Below are positions 11,946-22,571 of a stretch of 64,000 bases of DNA, piece after piece. The stretch comes from a secondary endosymbiont of Ctenarytaina eucalypti (lineage in GTDB: Bacteria; Pseudomonadota; Gammaproteobacteria; Enterobacterales; Enterobacteriaceae): positions 1,364,001-1,428,000 of the forward strand of contig NC_018419.1 in assembly GCF_000287335.1 (NCBI RefSeq), given 5' to 3'. The position numbers were made by a program, and so were the translations under genes. Below the pieces are notes generated by a model. It was given only the letters and a program-made list of their open reading frames with translations, made no database searches and had not been told where the DNA came from. The stretch's first letter is position 1. Every line of letters begins with the position of its first letter.

Positions 11946-12022
11946 TGGTCGGCGAGAGAGGATTTGAACCTCCGACCTATACGTCCCGAACGTATTGCGC
12001 TACCAGGCTGCGCCACTCACCG
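11946..12022 (-). tRNA. proK: tRNA-Pro (anticodon CGG)
   Basis: 77 nt, read on the minus strand. It starts CGGTGAGTGGCGCAGCCTGG and ends with encoded CCA. The acceptor stem CGGTGAG/CTCGCCG pairs fully with one G-U. The anticodon stem ATACG/CGTAT closes the loop TTCGGGA, giving anticodon CGG. The T arm is GGAGG-TTCAAAT-CCTCT. It is close to E. coli proK. Keeping a CGG-reading proline tRNA suggests a fuller tRNA set than in the smallest endosymbionts. Confidence 0.96.
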
Positions 12023-12033
12023 TAATATGGTGC

Positions 12034-12062
12034 ATACTACTTCGCCTCGCTATATGCGTCAA
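12034..12062 (-). promoter_or_regulatory. Sigma-70 promoter of tRNA-Pro
   Basis: On the minus strand TTGACG (12057-12062), a 17-nt spacer and TAGTAT (12034-12039) lie just upstream of the tRNA 5' end at 12022. Spacing is ideal, and the -10 departs from consensus at two positions. Confidence 0.6.
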
Positions 12063-13384
12063 TCTCTTTCCTGTCATTTCAAATAGCTGTTTATGTGTTT
12101 TTTTGAGCTACGCTTCATCATGAAACTGACCGTTACCCGAGATAGTTTCTAAAAACAGATATTTTTTCAGACGCGTTAGTTGCATCTTTGCACTTCCATT
12201 ATTACCCGTGATGTTAATAAGAGCGAGCGCACTATCTTTTAGGTCTTCAGTAGAATGGAAAGATATACATCGATGATTGCGTAGAAAATGTTAATTAACA
12301 TACGACGTTTTCTTTTATAAATGCAGGCTTTATGAATTAAAAGGGAGATTATGCTTTGTTAAATAAGGACTGGAGCTCGTAGGGATTGAATCAATAGCAG
12401 AGATCTTGTGACAAAATTTAGACCGCGTATGGCATGCCTAACAGTATAATTCGGAGGTGTACAGTACGTTGACTACGGTGATTTCAGGACTTACCGGTGC
12501 ATAAGAGTTTCCTATACTCAAATAGCTAGAGTCAGGATCATTTGAACCGGAACATGTCCCTGTTAGCTACCGAGCCCCATGATCACGAACTTTTTTCAGG
12601 CAGCTCACGGCTGTTTAGAGAGCAATTTTCAACTTCTTGGCTCTTTAAATTTCTGACAAATATTATCCACTCCGATGCTTTAAGCGGGGTAGGGGCATCA
12701 TTTTCTCTTGACAGCGATCCAGAGAGTGCTGCATGAAACATTATTGATATAGAGAAGATACGGCCTATATAGAAGTGGTGTAAATGCATTAGTTCTGTGA
12801 TGTGACATATAACCTTAATGCTGATGAGGCGTACAACTTTTCAGGCTCCAGAGAAAAAGAATTCAGGTGTGGTCTTCGAATTTGTATGCTATTACCGGAA
12901 GTACTGTTTTTCAAAATTTTTAAAGAAAAAAACTTTTAGAGAATTAATGATTCATGTTATTAAACGCATTTCAAAAAGTCTGATAGTAATAAAAAATTAC
13001 AATCACCTATTTTTTACTAACAAATACGCCTGCAAGAAGTACGAGCTGCTAGCATTATGCATCAATGAGTTAGCTATTGTGCTGCATAGCTAGAGACAAC
13101 CGCTCTTGAATAGGAGCGCAGACCCAATGTTCTTCTGGAGTTAGCTCATCAGAAGCCTACTAATGATGACATCGATGCTTAGCCTTTTTCTGAGGGCTTA
13201 AAAAGATACGTTCACGAGCATTTTATATTCATCCAGGCGGTGAGAAAATGTCCAGACGATTTTTTTAATTTAATAAGGAGGAAGATAATAATTATCAGGA
13301 TAACAACGTTAACCTTCAGGGGGGGTAACTCATTGACTCTTTTAGCTCTCTATCTTTAGAGTGTGTGCTGAAGGAGGATAGGTA
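12063..13384. other. Silent DNA between tRNA-Pro and the small secreted-protein frame
   Basis: Several 60-90 codon frames exist (for example 12818-13093) but have lysine-, asparagine- and phenylalanine-rich composition typical of decayed AT-rich DNA. In E. coli plsB is convergent with ubiA and would lie here; no PlsB motif could be read. Confidence 0.5.
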
Positions 13385-13674
13385 GTGAAAAAGAAGACTA
13401 TCGAAAAAATATTTTTTATGTTATTTGCAATAAGCTGTATCTATTTGTCTCATAGAGGTACCGCTGCTGCAGACGATCAAATGAATTTCATAAACCACCA
13501 AACCTACTTGAAGATCAGGAAGTGTCAGATTACGGTGATAAGGATGCACGTTCCTATAATCTGGTTTATTTGAGAAAAACAGTTAAGTGCTTATTCCGCA
13601 TCCCTATATCTAGGATGCCGGGTGAAGACTATCCCCCCACTCTAAAGAGTGGTAATCAAAATACCGTTATTTGA
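13385..13674 (+). pseudogene. Small exported protein, apparently frameshifted; family not recognised
   Basis: A strong Shine-Dalgarno AGGAGG sits 7 nt before a GTG start. The frame opens with a typical signal peptide: KKK-rich start, hydrophobic core IFFMLFAISCIYL and a small-residue site near TAAADD. It ends after 62 codons at 13573. In another frame the reading continues well from about 13492 (KPPNLLEDQEVSDYGDKDAR, then SYNLVYLRKTV) to a stop at 13672-13674, so the original product was probably about 95 aa and one indel near 13480-13500 broke it. I do not recognise the family. It could be a recent pseudogene, a sequencing error, or a real 62-aa product. It ends 28 bp from the convergent ubiA. 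Confidence 0.5.
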
Positions 13675-13701
13675 AAATTACATACGATTATCTAAAGAAG
13701 C

Positions 13702-14580
13702 TTACTGCGGCAATAAACTGAGAAAAATTCCAATAAAAATTAGCATTCCAACGAAATTATTGTTTAGAAATGCCCGATAATAGGACGGTCGTTCGCGTTT
13801 AGCCATAATCTGTTTCTGCCAGAGAAATAATGCTGTAGAGCCCACTAGTGCTAAATAGTAAAACCCGTTAAGTCCAACCCTCCAGCCAATCATTATCAGA
13901 AAAAACAGCGTTATGAATTGCAGTAACCCGATGATCAGTATATCGAAGCGACCAAAAAAAATCGCTGTAGATTTGACGCCGATACGCAAATCATCTTCCC
14001 GATCCACCATTGCGTATTGGGTATCGTAAGCTATCGTCCAGGTGACATTGGCAAGAAATAGAAGCCAGCAGTTTAAATTTAAGTCCTGACTGACCTCAGA
14101 AAATGCCATCGGAATGGACCAGCTGAATGCCCCGCCTAGCACTAGCTGAGGCACATGCGTATAGCGCTTCATGAACGGATAAACTAATACCAATACTAAT
14201 GCTATTGTTGACAGTCTAATGGTCATACTACTCAACATCAACACTAGTGTGAAGGCAATTCCTATCAGCGCGCCGAACAGTAGCAAAGCTTCTTTTTCGC
14301 CGATGAGCCCGCTGGGAAATGGACGGCTGCAGGTGCGTGTAACACCGCCGTCTATTTTACGGTCCACATAATCGTTCATCACGCAGCCCGCGGAGCGCAT
14401 ACACAATACACCGAGAATAAATACCGCCAGCGTTCCTAGACTGGGAATGCCCATACCCGCTATCCACAGAGCCCAAAGCGTTGGCCAGAGCAGTAGTAGC
14501 GAACCGATAGGCTGATCAGTGCGCATCAATCTGCACCACGCCTGGTATTTTTCTTGTATTGAACGCCGCTTCAAAGACAT
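13702..14580 (-). CDS. ubiA: 4-hydroxybenzoate octaprenyltransferase
   Basis: 292 aa (290 in E. coli), an integral membrane prenyltransferase that attaches the polyprenyl tail to 4-hydroxybenzoate, the second step of ubiquinone synthesis. The first Asp-rich motif is intact (N69 D70 xx D73 xxx D77 in [11 protein letters not shown]), and so is the second ([13 protein letters not shown], about 187-199). Hydrophobic helices follow throughout. The start [20 protein letters not shown] aligns with the family. Upstream on the same strand lies a decayed ubiC, the enzyme that makes its aromatic substrate. The enzyme is therefore kept although the adjacent supply gene is lost. Confidence 0.97.
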   Translation of the reverse strand: MSLKRRSIQEKYQAWCRLMRTDQPIGSLLLLWPTLWALWIAGMGIPSLGTLAVFILGVLCMRSAGCVMNDYVDRKIDGGVTRTCSRPFPSGLIGEKEALLLFGALIGIAFTLVLMLSSMTIRLSTIALVLVLVYPFMKRYTHVPQLVLGGAFSWSIPMAFSEVSQDLNLNCWLLFLANVTWTIAYDTQYAMVDREDDLRIGVKSTAIFFGRFDILIIGLLQFITLFFLIMIGWRVGLNGFYYLALVGSTALFLWQKQIMAKRERPSYYRAFLNNNFVGMLIFIGIFLSLLPQ

Positions 14581-14615
14581 GCTCCTGTTATAATTTTTAC
14601 ACCGCCCTCGCGATG

Positions 14616-14970
14616 CTATAAAGTGACAGTAAGGTTCAGACCCTCTTCCAGAGGGGGGCTTTGTTTGTCCTGAAGAGAAAGGTGTGCACGCTTTCCCCTC
14701 TCGGGATTAATTTGAATAACATTCATGTCCTTCGGCTGTAGATAAATAGAGCTATTCCTTGAGAGGGATATTCTTGAGGTTCGGCGCTTTCTACGGCCGT
14801 TCCCCGGGTTGCGTTAGGATGAGAAATTAGGTATGTGCCGCGGCTAATCCAGGGGGGGGAAGAGTAATGCTGACAAAGTATTACTGCGCACTGACATAAT
14901 TTTCCCCAAAATTCGGAAGCACGATGACATCGTCTGCAAATTTTGATTGTAGTGGGCGATGCCATTGTTC
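14616..14970 (-). pseudogene. ubiC: Decayed ubiC (chorismate pyruvate-lyase), recognisable 3' half
   Basis: UbiC converts chorismate to 4-hydroxybenzoate and in enterics sits just before ubiA. On the minus strand, in order and in changing frames, I read VRSNTLSALL (family VPVSTLSGPE), ISRGTYLISHPNATRG (family LGRYLFTSSTLTRD), and [18 protein letters not shown] (family DFIEIGRD...RRSRLRLS). The end [12 protein letters not shown] matches LLTELFLPASPLY, with the stop at 14616-14618. Stops and frameshifts rule out a product. The N-terminal half, expected up to about 15.1-15.2 kb, is not readable. Order, spacing and end position make this better than chance, but a profile alignment is needed. Confidence 0.55.
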
Positions 14971-15953
14971 TGCGCTTTATCGGAGCAAAAAAACTTTTTT
15001 ATAGTTTTATGCAAGACTCGAGATCAATCCATGTTGAGTCAACCAGGCCGCCCTGATTAAATTGGGCTACGATAGTCTCTTTTTTAGCAAGAGAATGCTG
15101 AGTAAAGTAACCGGTACGGGTCTGATGCGATATTACAGTCTTACGCATGCGCTCATGATTAAAGGGTTTGTTGTTGATAAAAGCAATTGCTACTTATATA
15201 TCATATAGATTGCAACAGGCATACAGATCAGGCAACGATTATATCGTTAAAAAGCCTGATTAAAAATACCAGAGTGTTTTCGAGTTAGCTGATCGTGGGG
15301 ATAATGTGATACGATACGTATACTGGACGATATTGATTTTTAACAGCACAATCCTGATAATCACGTTGTGATCCTCATCATATGCATGCCTATTGCGTCT
15401 GATAGCGATGCAGGATTCAAGGACCACCTAGCAGGGCCTTTAACCAGAAGATAGAATTGCAGTCAGTAAGAGCCGAGATTCATGACCTGGTGTTTTTTAA
15501 TTATGACAACTCTCTTTTAGAGATTAATGTTCAATTATCTTCTTATGCACATAGCATGTAACTAGGCAATATTGTTCGCCCCACGGTAAGTCATAGATTG
15601 CTTGGCGTTTATAAATTAGAGCACTTCTACAGCAACGTGTATGGTAGGCGGCGTTAGCCACTGATGTGCTGATAGTCAAATGAGTTTTTTGATCTAATTC
15701 AGCTGAACCGATCTATGACTGTATTTGTTCATATTGTCATATGAGACATTGCACCATATGATGTTCTCGTTAACACCTTTCTGACACACCTTCTGTATTC
15801 AGTTTCACTGATAACCTCAAGTCTGGGATTATCTGTTGTGTATCTCCGATAAGTATGGGAATTGCAGGCTCTAAAACACTTTTATCTCTGCACCTAATAT
15901 AGTATAATTATAAATTATGCATTTCTGTATCATTTAGGCAATCTCCCGCACTA
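14971..15953. other. Silent DNA between ubiC remnant and tdk
   Basis: No credible frame. In E. coli malM lies beyond ubiC, and hns is divergent from tdk; neither is readable here. The tdk promoter should be near 15.88-15.93 kb, where TATAGTATAATTATAAATTA offers several -10 candidates without a clear -35. Confidence 0.45.
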
Positions 15954-16547
15954 ATGGCGCAACTCTATTTTTATTATTCTGCAATGAATGCAGGTAAGTC
16001 TACAGCACTACTGCAGTCATCCTATAATTATCAAGAGCTCAACATGTGCACTCTAGTGTTCACAGCAGACATTGACGACCGATACGCCCGTGGGCAGGTG
16101 AGTTCGCGTATTGGACTGTCTTCCCCTGCCGAATCATTCAATGTCAAAACTGATTTTTTTTTAGCTGTGGCCACCGCCCATCGCCAACAGGCCGTTCATT
16201 GCGTACTAGTAGATGAGTGTCACTTTTTAAGTCGTGAGCAGGTTGCCGGGCTATGTGAGGTAGTAGATAAGTTGACTATCCCGGTGCTATGCTATGGCTT
16301 GCGAACAGATTTTCGCGCGGAGCCATTTATCGGTAGTTTATGGCTATTAGCCTGGGCGGATAAGCTGGTGGAACTGAAAACCGTATGCCATTGCGGGCGA
16401 AAAGCTAACCGCGTGCTACGAACTGACGGGAAGGGTTCGGTGATGCGTGAGGGCGAACAGGTACTAATTGGTGGTAATAATTGCTATATATCGGTATGCA
16501 GAAAACACTTTACTGAGGCGCTTATGCGAGGGGTGCTCGGGGGGTGA
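15954..16547 (+). CDS. tdk: Thymidine kinase
   Basis: 197 aa (205 in E. coli; shorter only at the C-terminus). It phosphorylates thymidine with ATP to salvage dTMP. It has the P-loop SAMNAGKS (9-16), catalytic Glu88 in VDECHF, the lasso and zinc region with CHCGRKA and the final CRKHF. The frame is intact from [15 protein letters not shown], identical to the enteric start. Retention of a salvage kinase may point to host-supplied nucleosides, which is inference. No neighbours of the E. coli tdk locus are preserved. Confidence 0.96.
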   Translation: MAQLYFYYSAMNAGKSTALLQSSYNYQELNMCTLVFTADIDDRYARGQVSSRIGLSSPAESFNVKTDFFLAVATAHRQQAVHCVLVDECHFLSREQVAGLCEVVDKLTIPVLCYGLRTDFRAEPFIGSLWLLAWADKLVELKTVCHCGRKANRVLRTDGKGSVMREGEQVLIGGNNCYISVCRKHFTEALMRGVLGG

Positions 16548-17528
16548 CTTATCTGAAGTTGTCGATAGCATGATGCTTAGACTATTAACACCGCGCTAAG
16601 AAATCGCGTGATAACGCCGTCTATCCTTCTACTGTGAAGATCCCACGCGATTGATATATCCCACACTAAATAGACAAAGCGCACAATGTACGATCAGCCT
16701 GCTCGTTCTGGGGAAACAATCATGTTACGTAGCAGTGAAGCTGTTTAGTGTCGAGATGTATTAGCAATAAAAAACCTTAAGGAAGGATTTAAAGGCCGTT
16801 GTGCCTGTTGGTAATAACAGTCACTGGCCGTAAGGAAAATATAGATACCTGTCTCTTAAGCAGTAATTGGTTAATCTCTCATCTTTGAGTTTGCTGCAAT
16901 ACGCCGGAATGAGGTAATTGATCCTCCCAAAAACCGCCTGATACGGAGTAGATTAAACTGTCTCTCCGCAGTAGCGATCCAGTAGGAGAGCATGATTTAG
17001 AAGAAGCCAAGATTGAGCTTACAAGAATCATGATGCAAAATATGAAGTGCTTAACGTTATAAGATTTCTTAAGCAGATGCTTGATATGACAACATATATC
17101 GCGCTGAGCGTAGAGATACATCACTTTTTCAGAAATATTTAAAAAACGCAGACTAGCTGTACATAGCACGACCAGTAAAATTATCTATAGCCGCTTTATC
17201 GCATAACAAGATCACTGTTCAATCGGTTTTGATTGATAGGGCTAATAATACAAATTATTAGGATAATGCCTGTTTGAGCGTGAGCTTTTTAACGGCAATA
17301 AGACTCTTCGAATAAAGTAAGTATGTTATTTTCTACTGCTGATTCTTTAAAAAAATGTTTAATGCTAGTAAAAAATACCATAAATACGCTTAAGATCGCA
17401 GAAAAGTTTATAGCACTTAACGGTACAATAGTTAAAACTATCGATAACAGTATCAACATCTCTCAAGATTTGTTTTCCCCGGAGGAGGCAGCGTAACACA
17501 GTGTGCTCATTTCACAACAGTAAAAGAA
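16548..17528. other. Silent DNA between tdk and tRNA-Arg
   Basis: About 1 kb without a supported gene. A 96-codon minus frame at 16879-17169 has no recognisable family and no ribosome binding site. Nothing else seen. Confidence 0.5.
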
Positions 17529-17605
17529 TGGTGCATCCGGGAGGATTCGAACCTCCGACCGCTCGGTTCGTAGCCGAGTACTCTATCCAACTGAGCTACG
17601 GATGC
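17529..17605 (-). tRNA. argV: tRNA-Arg (anticodon ACG)
   Basis: 77 nt on the minus strand with encoded CCA. The acceptor stem GCATCCG/CGGATGC is perfect. The anticodon stem CTCGG/CCGAG closes CTACGAA, giving ACG, whose A34 needs conversion to inosine by tadA. The T arm GGAGG-TTCGAAT-CCTCC is perfect. It is nearly identical to E. coli argV and follows tRNA-Ser as there; only one copy remains of the four in E. coli. Confidence 0.97.
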
Positions 17606-17613
17606 ATTTTAAA

Positions 17614-17706
17614 TGGCGGCGAGGGAGGGATTCGAACCCTCGATACAGGTTTTAACTATATACTCCCTTAGCAGGGGAGCGCCTTCAGCCTCTCGGCCAC
17701 CTCACC
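17614..17706 (-). tRNA. serV: tRNA-Ser (anticodon GCT)
   Basis: 93 nt class II tRNA on the minus strand with a long variable arm and encoded CCA. The acceptor stem is GGTGAGG/CCTCGCC (one G-U). The anticodon loop CTGCTAA between CTCCC and GGGAG gives GCT. It reads AGC and AGT codons. It sits 8 bp from tRNA-Arg, so the pair is probably one transcript, in the alaS-csrA-serV-argV order of E. coli. Confidence 0.97.
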
Positions 17707-17748
17707 TACACGCGATTGTTGAATTTCATAAGGTACTGCAAGCAGTGT

Positions 17749-17776
17749 ATATTACCTTTTGGGATTGATAAGTCAA
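17749..17776 (-). promoter_or_regulatory. Sigma-70 promoter of the serV-argV tRNA pair
   Basis: Minus strand: TTGACT (17771-17776), 16-nt spacer, TAATAT (17749-17754), about 43 nt before the tRNA-Ser 5' end. Both hexamers are near consensus and the spacing is acceptable. Confidence 0.6.
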
Positions 17777-17964
17777 ACTGTTTTTCCCCTTGCACGGATA
17801 GTGGCACAATTTTTTTTGAATTTAAATAGATTAGAGGCTAAAGATTGATCAAAAACCGTTTGATCGAAAACATTTGAACAATGAGAAAAAAGATAGAATC
17901 TTAGAACAAAACTGATAACAAGGCTCCTGGGGCTGCGCCTCGCACCGGGTAAGGCGCTAAAAAA

Positions 17965-18150
17965 TTAGTACGGAGTCTGTTGTAACTTTTCAGTCTGGAT
18001 ACGCTGGTATATTTCTTCACGATGCACAGAAACGGCTTTAGGGGCATTAACACCGATGCGAACTTGGTTGCCTTTGACACCTAAAACAGTAACTGTAACC
18101 TCATCACCAATCATGAGGCTCTCACCAACTCGACGAGTCAGAATAAGCAT
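17965..18150 (-). CDS. csrA: Carbon storage regulator CsrA (mRNA-binding)
   Basis: 61 aa, full length and nearly identical to E. coli CsrA ([18 protein letters not shown] at the start, [10 protein letters not shown] in the RNA-binding helix region with Arg44). The dimer binds GGA motifs in leaders and controls translation and mRNA stability. AAGGAG lies 7 nt before the ATG. It lies 247 bp downstream of alaS on the same strand, as in E. coli. Two RNA-binding global regulators (csrA and proQ) survive in this window, so post-transcriptional control is likely still active. Confidence 0.97.
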   Translation of the reverse strand: MLILTRRVGESLMIGDEVTVTVLGVKGNQVRIGVNAPKAVSVHREEIYQRIQTEKLQQTPY

Positions 18151-18397
18151 GCTTTGCTCCTTGAACGATTAAAAGAGTCGGGCGTCTCATTGTCCCGCTA
18201 TTATCTATCATATACTATGAAAGTGTAAGTAGTGTACATGCATGAATAGCTCATCCTCAGTCTATTCATGAGATAATATCAAGATATTTCGATATGGCTA
18301 ACTGATCCGTATCTAACTTTTTTGGAAGATTATTTATTTACGTGCTTTAATTGAACATAAGTTCATACTATTTATTATAACGCATTTTAAACTCTAG

Positions 18398-21028
18398 TCA
18401 GAGCTTTTCGATCAACATCTCATTTAAGCACGCCATTGCTACTGGCAATGCAGCGGTATCGCTACCCCCTCCCTGCGCCAGATCGGATCGTCCGCCGCCT
18501 TTTCCACCTATTTTTTTGGTAACGTAAGTAACAATATCATCTGCCTTAATCCGATCGGTCAAATCACTGGCTACGCTGGCTATCAAGCTCACTTTGCCTT
18601 CTGCCACAGTTACAAGAATGATGACTGCGGATCCTAATTGGTTTTTCAGATCGTTCACGATCCTGCGTAACATTTTCGATTCGACATTCTTAACTTGCCT
18701 TACTAGAACTTTGACTCCGTTGATGTCGCGCGCGTTATGGCCGATTAATGTGCTTTGCTGTGCAACTTGCAGGTTCTTTAATTTTTGGAGATCTTTATCT
18801 AGTTGGCGGCAGCGCACCTGCAATGCTAAGACTTTATCTGGTAGCGTATGACTGTCGCCTTTCACCAACTGCGAAATAAGATGCATTAAATCCCTCTGCC
18901 GCTGAACTACTCTTAATGCTTTTTCGCCAGTTATAGCTTCGACACGACGAATACCGGCAGCGCGGCCAGATTCCGATGTGATCGAGAACAAGCCAAGATC
19001 GCCGGTACGTCTAGCATGGGTCCCGCCACAAAGCTCGGTGGAGAAAGCGCCTATACGTACCATCCTAACCTTTTCCTCGTATTTTTCACCAAAAAGAGCT
19101 ATGGCCCCGATATTTCGGGCATCTTCTAGTGCCATCAGATCGGTCTGTATGGATAAGTTATAGCGGATCTGCTGATTCACGATCTCTTCTACTCGACGGA
19201 TCTGTGCTGATGTCATGGCCATATTATGAGAAAAATCGAAACGTAGGTATTGGTCGTTAACCAGCGACCCCTTCTGCCTGACATGTTCACCGAGAACTCG
19301 AATTAATGCTGTATGCAGTAAATGAGTAGCTGAATGATTCAAGCAGATTTGCTCACGGCGTTCCCTATCTACCTGTGCCGTGACCTTCGCTCCTAGCCTA
19401 AGTTCACCGTAGCTGAGTTGCCCGAAGTGACCAAGTGCCTTGCTATATTTCTGTGTATCCAAAACTTCGAAAAGCCCGTCAATAGATTTTAATTGGCCCC
19501 GGTCACCTACCTGTCCACCAGCTGTGCCATAGAACGGCGTTGCATCAAGCACTACTACGGCTTTGTCACCCTGAACAATGACTTCTCGCGGTTGGTCATT
19601 GAGGAACAGTGCGGTTACAACTGCCTGATGCATAAGTTTTTCATAGCCATAGAAATAGGTTTTTTCCTCGATATGCAGGATACTGTGGTGGTCAGCACCG
19701 AAACTGCTCGATTGACGCGCGCGGTTGCGCTGCGCTGCCATAGCGTGTTCAAAGCCAGCCGTATCGACGCCTCGGTTGCGTTCTTCGCAGATATCAATGG
19801 TTAAATCTAGAGGAAAACCATACGTATCATATAAATGGAAGGCAGTTTCTCCGTCGAGGGTTTTGCTAGTCAGTTTGTTTAGATGTGCCTCTAGCAACTT
19901 CAAGCCATGCTCAAGTGTTCTGGCAAACTGAGCTTCTTCGGCGTGCAGCACCTGCTCTATCATGATTCTTTGTCGCTGTAGCGGGCTTGCAGCACTGCCC
20001 ATTACCTCGATAAGCGGCTCTGTCAGTTTATAGAAAAAGGTGTCACTGGCACCGAGCATCTTACCATGCCGAATCGCGCGGCGGATGATACGGCGAAGAA
20101 CATAGCCCCGCCCTTCGTTGGACGGTATGACGCCATCGCTAATTAGGAAAGCGCAGGCGCGAATATGATCAGCGATAACTCGAAGTGATTTGCTATGAGG
20201 ATTTCTAGCGTCTGTAGCCTGGGCAGCCGCAGCGATGAGTCTTTTGAATAAGTCGATATCATAATTAGAGTTAACGTGTTGTAGTACTGCGGCAATACGT
20301 TCTAACCCCATCCCAGTATCTACCGAGGGCTTTGGCAGCGGAAGTAAGGTGCCGTCAGCTTGTCGGTTGAATTGCATAAACACTAAGTTCCAGATCTCGA
20401 TGTATCGATCGCCATTTTCTTCAGGAGTTCCCGGTAGACCGCCAGAAAGATGCTCTCCATGATCATAAAAGATTTCCGAGCAGGGGCCGCAGGGGCCGGT
20501 GTCTCCCATTTGCCAGAAATTATCAGAGGCATAGGGGCTACCTTTATTATCTCCGATACGGATGATGCGCTCGATCGGTACTCCAATCTCTCGGGCCCAG
20601 ATATTGTAGGTTTCATCATCATTATTAGCATACACAGTCACCAATAGCTTGTCTTTTGGCACATTAAACCATTGCTCACTGGTCAACAGTTCCCACGCGA
20701 AACTAATAGCATTATGTTTGAAGTAATCGCCGAAGCTGAAATTTCCAAGCATCTCAAAAAAGGTGTGGTGGCGAGATGTGTAACCGACTTTTTCTAAATC
20801 ATTATGCTTGCCGCCTGCTCGCACACAGCGCTGCGATGTAGCAGCGCTGTGGTAGGATCGTTGATCTAAGCCCAGGAACACATCCTTAAATTGGTTCATG
20901 CCAGCGTTGGTGAACAGCAATGTCGTATCGTTATCAGGCACCAGTGAGCTACTTTCTACTACCTGATGCCCTTTGCTATGGAAAAACTCGAGAAACGCTT
21001 GACGGATTTGATCGGTACTCTTATTCAT
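18398..21028 (-). CDS. alaS: Alanyl-tRNA synthetase
   Basis: 876 aa, exactly the E. coli length, if started at the ATG at 21026-21028 ([20 protein letters not shown]). An in-frame ATG 84 bp further upstream would add 28 residues unlike the family and is rejected. It charges tRNA-Ala and edits mischarged Ser and Gly. The catalytic core includes [16 protein letters not shown] and [14 protein letters not shown]. The editing site has HSATH and, further on, CGGTH (zinc ligands), followed by the C-terminal oligomerisation domain. Upstream recX-recA of enterics are missing. Confidence 0.98.
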   Translation of the reverse strand: MNKSTDQIRQAFLEFFHSKGHQVVESSSLVPDNDTTLLFTNAGMNQFKDVFLGLDQRSYHSAATSQRCVRAGGKHNDLEKVGYTSRHHTFFEMLGNFSFGDYFKHNAISFAWELLTSEQWFNVPKDKLLVTVYANNDDETYNIWAREIGVPIERIIRIGDNKGSPYASDNFWQMGDTGPCGPCSEIFYDHGEHLSGGLPGTPEENGDRYIEIWNLVFMQFNRQADGTLLPLPKPSVDTGMGLERIAAVLQHVNSNYDIDLFKRLIAAAAQATDARNPHSKSLRVIADHIRACAFLISDGVIPSNEGRGYVLRRIIRRAIRHGKMLGASDTFFYKLTEPLIEVMGSAASPLQRQRIMIEQVLHAEEAQFARTLEHGLKLLEAHLNKLTSKTLDGETAFHLYDTYGFPLDLTIDICEERNRGVDTAGFEHAMAAQRNRARQSSSFGADHHSILHIEEKTYFYGYEKLMHQAVVTALFLNDQPREVIVQGDKAVVVLDATPFYGTAGGQVGDRGQLKSIDGLFEVLDTQKYSKALGHFGQLSYGELRLGAKVTAQVDRERREQICLNHSATHLLHTALIRVLGEHVRQKGSLVNDQYLRFDFSHNMAMTSAQIRRVEEIVNQQIRYNLSIQTDLMALEDARNIGAIALFGEKYEEKVRMVRIGAFSTELCGGTHARRTGDLGLFSITSESGRAAGIRRVEAITGEKALRVVQRQRDLMHLISQLVKGDSHTLPDKVLALQVRCRQLDKDLQKLKNLQVAQQSTLIGHNARDINGVKVLVRQVKNVESKMLRRIVNDLKNQLGSAVIILVTVAEGKVSLIASVASDLTDRIKADDIVTYVTKKIGGKGGGRSDLAQGGGSDTAALPVAMACLNEMLIEKL

Positions 21029-22013
21029 AGTTGTTCCGAAAGTATGCAATAAAGATCTAATCTTGAACATAATCGTGAAGCAGTAAGATGCTGCAGTTGG
21101 GTTCATGATCATAAAAAGTGAGCATAAGATAAATTTTCTTTGATACGAAGTAAAATCCTGAACTTCATCTATATGATCAATGTCTATTGATAGACTAAAT
21201 TTTGTTATAGAAAACTTGTAGTACTGAAGATCATGCTATTTTGTGCTTTTGGTTTACAGAATTTAACAAAGCCACTGCGCATGTTTTGCATTAGAATGGC
21301 AAATATCTGTAGCATACAATAACGGCATGAAGGTGGTGTTGCGCCCTTCCTGTCTCAAAGATCTGCATGATCTTAATTAAATAAGTTTCAATATTCAATA
21401 ATTTAGCATATAATAAGCCCTATTTTAAAGGGATCCGAAGATGTATTACATTCCTAACAACTTATTATCTCCAAGTGCTTTCATTATTTCTATTACTTCA
21501 CTCACCTATGCACCATAGAGACGCCAACTTAGATGATCTCCTGGTAGTTTTCTGAATCAGAAAATGGTATTTTTTAGAAAGTGAAAGAATGGGTTATAGC
21601 CCGCTTTAGATATTATTGCTGCCGTTCGGATGCTTATATTCAGCCGCGTGATGACTTTCACGGTATCATGCTGACTAATATTAACTACCTCTCTCGCCTG
21701 AAAGAGGATCAGAGGCCTGCGACTTTGCATTAGGGAATGCTTTGTAACGACACATTGTCAAAAATAATTATGTGCCGGCCTTGTTGCATACATAAATGTT
21801 ATGCTATCGGTTTATTGAAATCATTGCTCTCTGGAGTTTAAACTCATGAAAAGAGACTTCATCCAAAAATAGCAGCCTCGCAAATACAATCTTCGTTTCT
21901 AAAGATCATAACAGAGCAGGATCATTTTGTATTATTCAATTAAAGTTAAAGAGCTTATATAACATACTGAAAATGAGACTGCCCAGTCCAAACACTTTGA
22001 ATGTTTTACCTCG
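21029..22013. other. Silent DNA where recX and recA would be expected
   Basis: 985 bp with no gene. In enterics the order is pncC-recA-recX-alaS on one strand. Here pncC points the other way, and no RecA motif such as the GPESSGKT P-loop can be read on either strand. One forward frame at about 21590-21730 lacks stops for 45 codons but matches nothing I know. At 21262-21273 TTTAACAAAGCC resembles an IS903-type end. Confidence 0.5.
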
Positions 22014-22571
22014 ATGCAGGAGAAATATGATCAGATGCATGTGAATAATAAAAATGTTATACACAACAATGAACTCTATGCTCTCAGCGTGCTGCTGGGC
22101 ACAACGTTAAAACGAGAAAAAAAGTGGATTACCTGTGCAGAGTCCTGCACAGGTGGCTGGGTAGCGAAGATGATTACCGATGTTGCTGGTAGCTCTAACT
22201 GGTTTAAGTGTGGCTTTGTGACTTATAGCAATCAGGCAAAAATCGATTTGCTCAATGTCCGACACGGGACTATTGAACAACACGGTGCGGTAAGCGACGC
22301 AGTGGTAAAGGAGATGGCCTGCGGCGCGCTCCGCGCTGCTTCCGCTGATTACGCGGTGGCCATCAGCGGTATCGCTGGCCCCGATGGGGGGACGGTTGAA
22401 AAACCTGTGGGGATGGTCTGGTTCGGTTTCGCCCTCGCTGAGGGCGCTCTCTTTTCTCAGCTTATGCATTTAGAGGGCGATCGCAACTCGGTGCGCCGTC
22501 AAGCAGTGCATCTCGCGCTTGGAATGTTATTTGCAACATCTTCCGAACATGCGCTCTGTCCAGCACTGTGA
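22014..22571 (+). CDS. pncC: Nicotinamide-nucleotide amidohydrolase PncC (CinA C-terminal domain)
   Basis: 185 aa; E. coli PncC is 165 aa. It converts NMN to nicotinate mononucleotide in pyridine nucleotide recycling. It carries the CinA-type motif CAESCTGGWVA (41-51), ISGIAGPDGG and EKPVGMVWFG. The extra length is all N-terminal. AGGAG at 22018-22022 lies inside the annotated frame, so the true start may be ATG 22035 or GTG 22041. Orientation is inverted relative to alaS compared with E. coli, indicating a local rearrangement in which recA and recX were lost. Confidence 0.92.
   Translation: MQEKYDQMHVNNKNVIHNNELYALSVLLGTTLKREKKWITCAESCTGGWVAKMITDVAGSSNWFKCGFVTYSNQAKIDLLNVRHGTIEQHGAVSDAVVKEMACGALRAASADYAVAISGIAGPDGGTVEKPVGMVWFGFALAEGALFSQLMHLEGDRNSVRRQAVHLALGMLFATSSEHALCPAL

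Noticed and set aside
12818-13093. 91-codon forward frame as a small protein
   Set aside because: Lys/Phe/Asn/Ile-rich composition of translated AT-rich DNA, no ribosome binding site and no motif.
21029-21112. 28-residue N-terminal extension of AlaRS
   Set aside because: Not found in the family; the ATG at 21028 gives exactly 876 aa and the conserved start.
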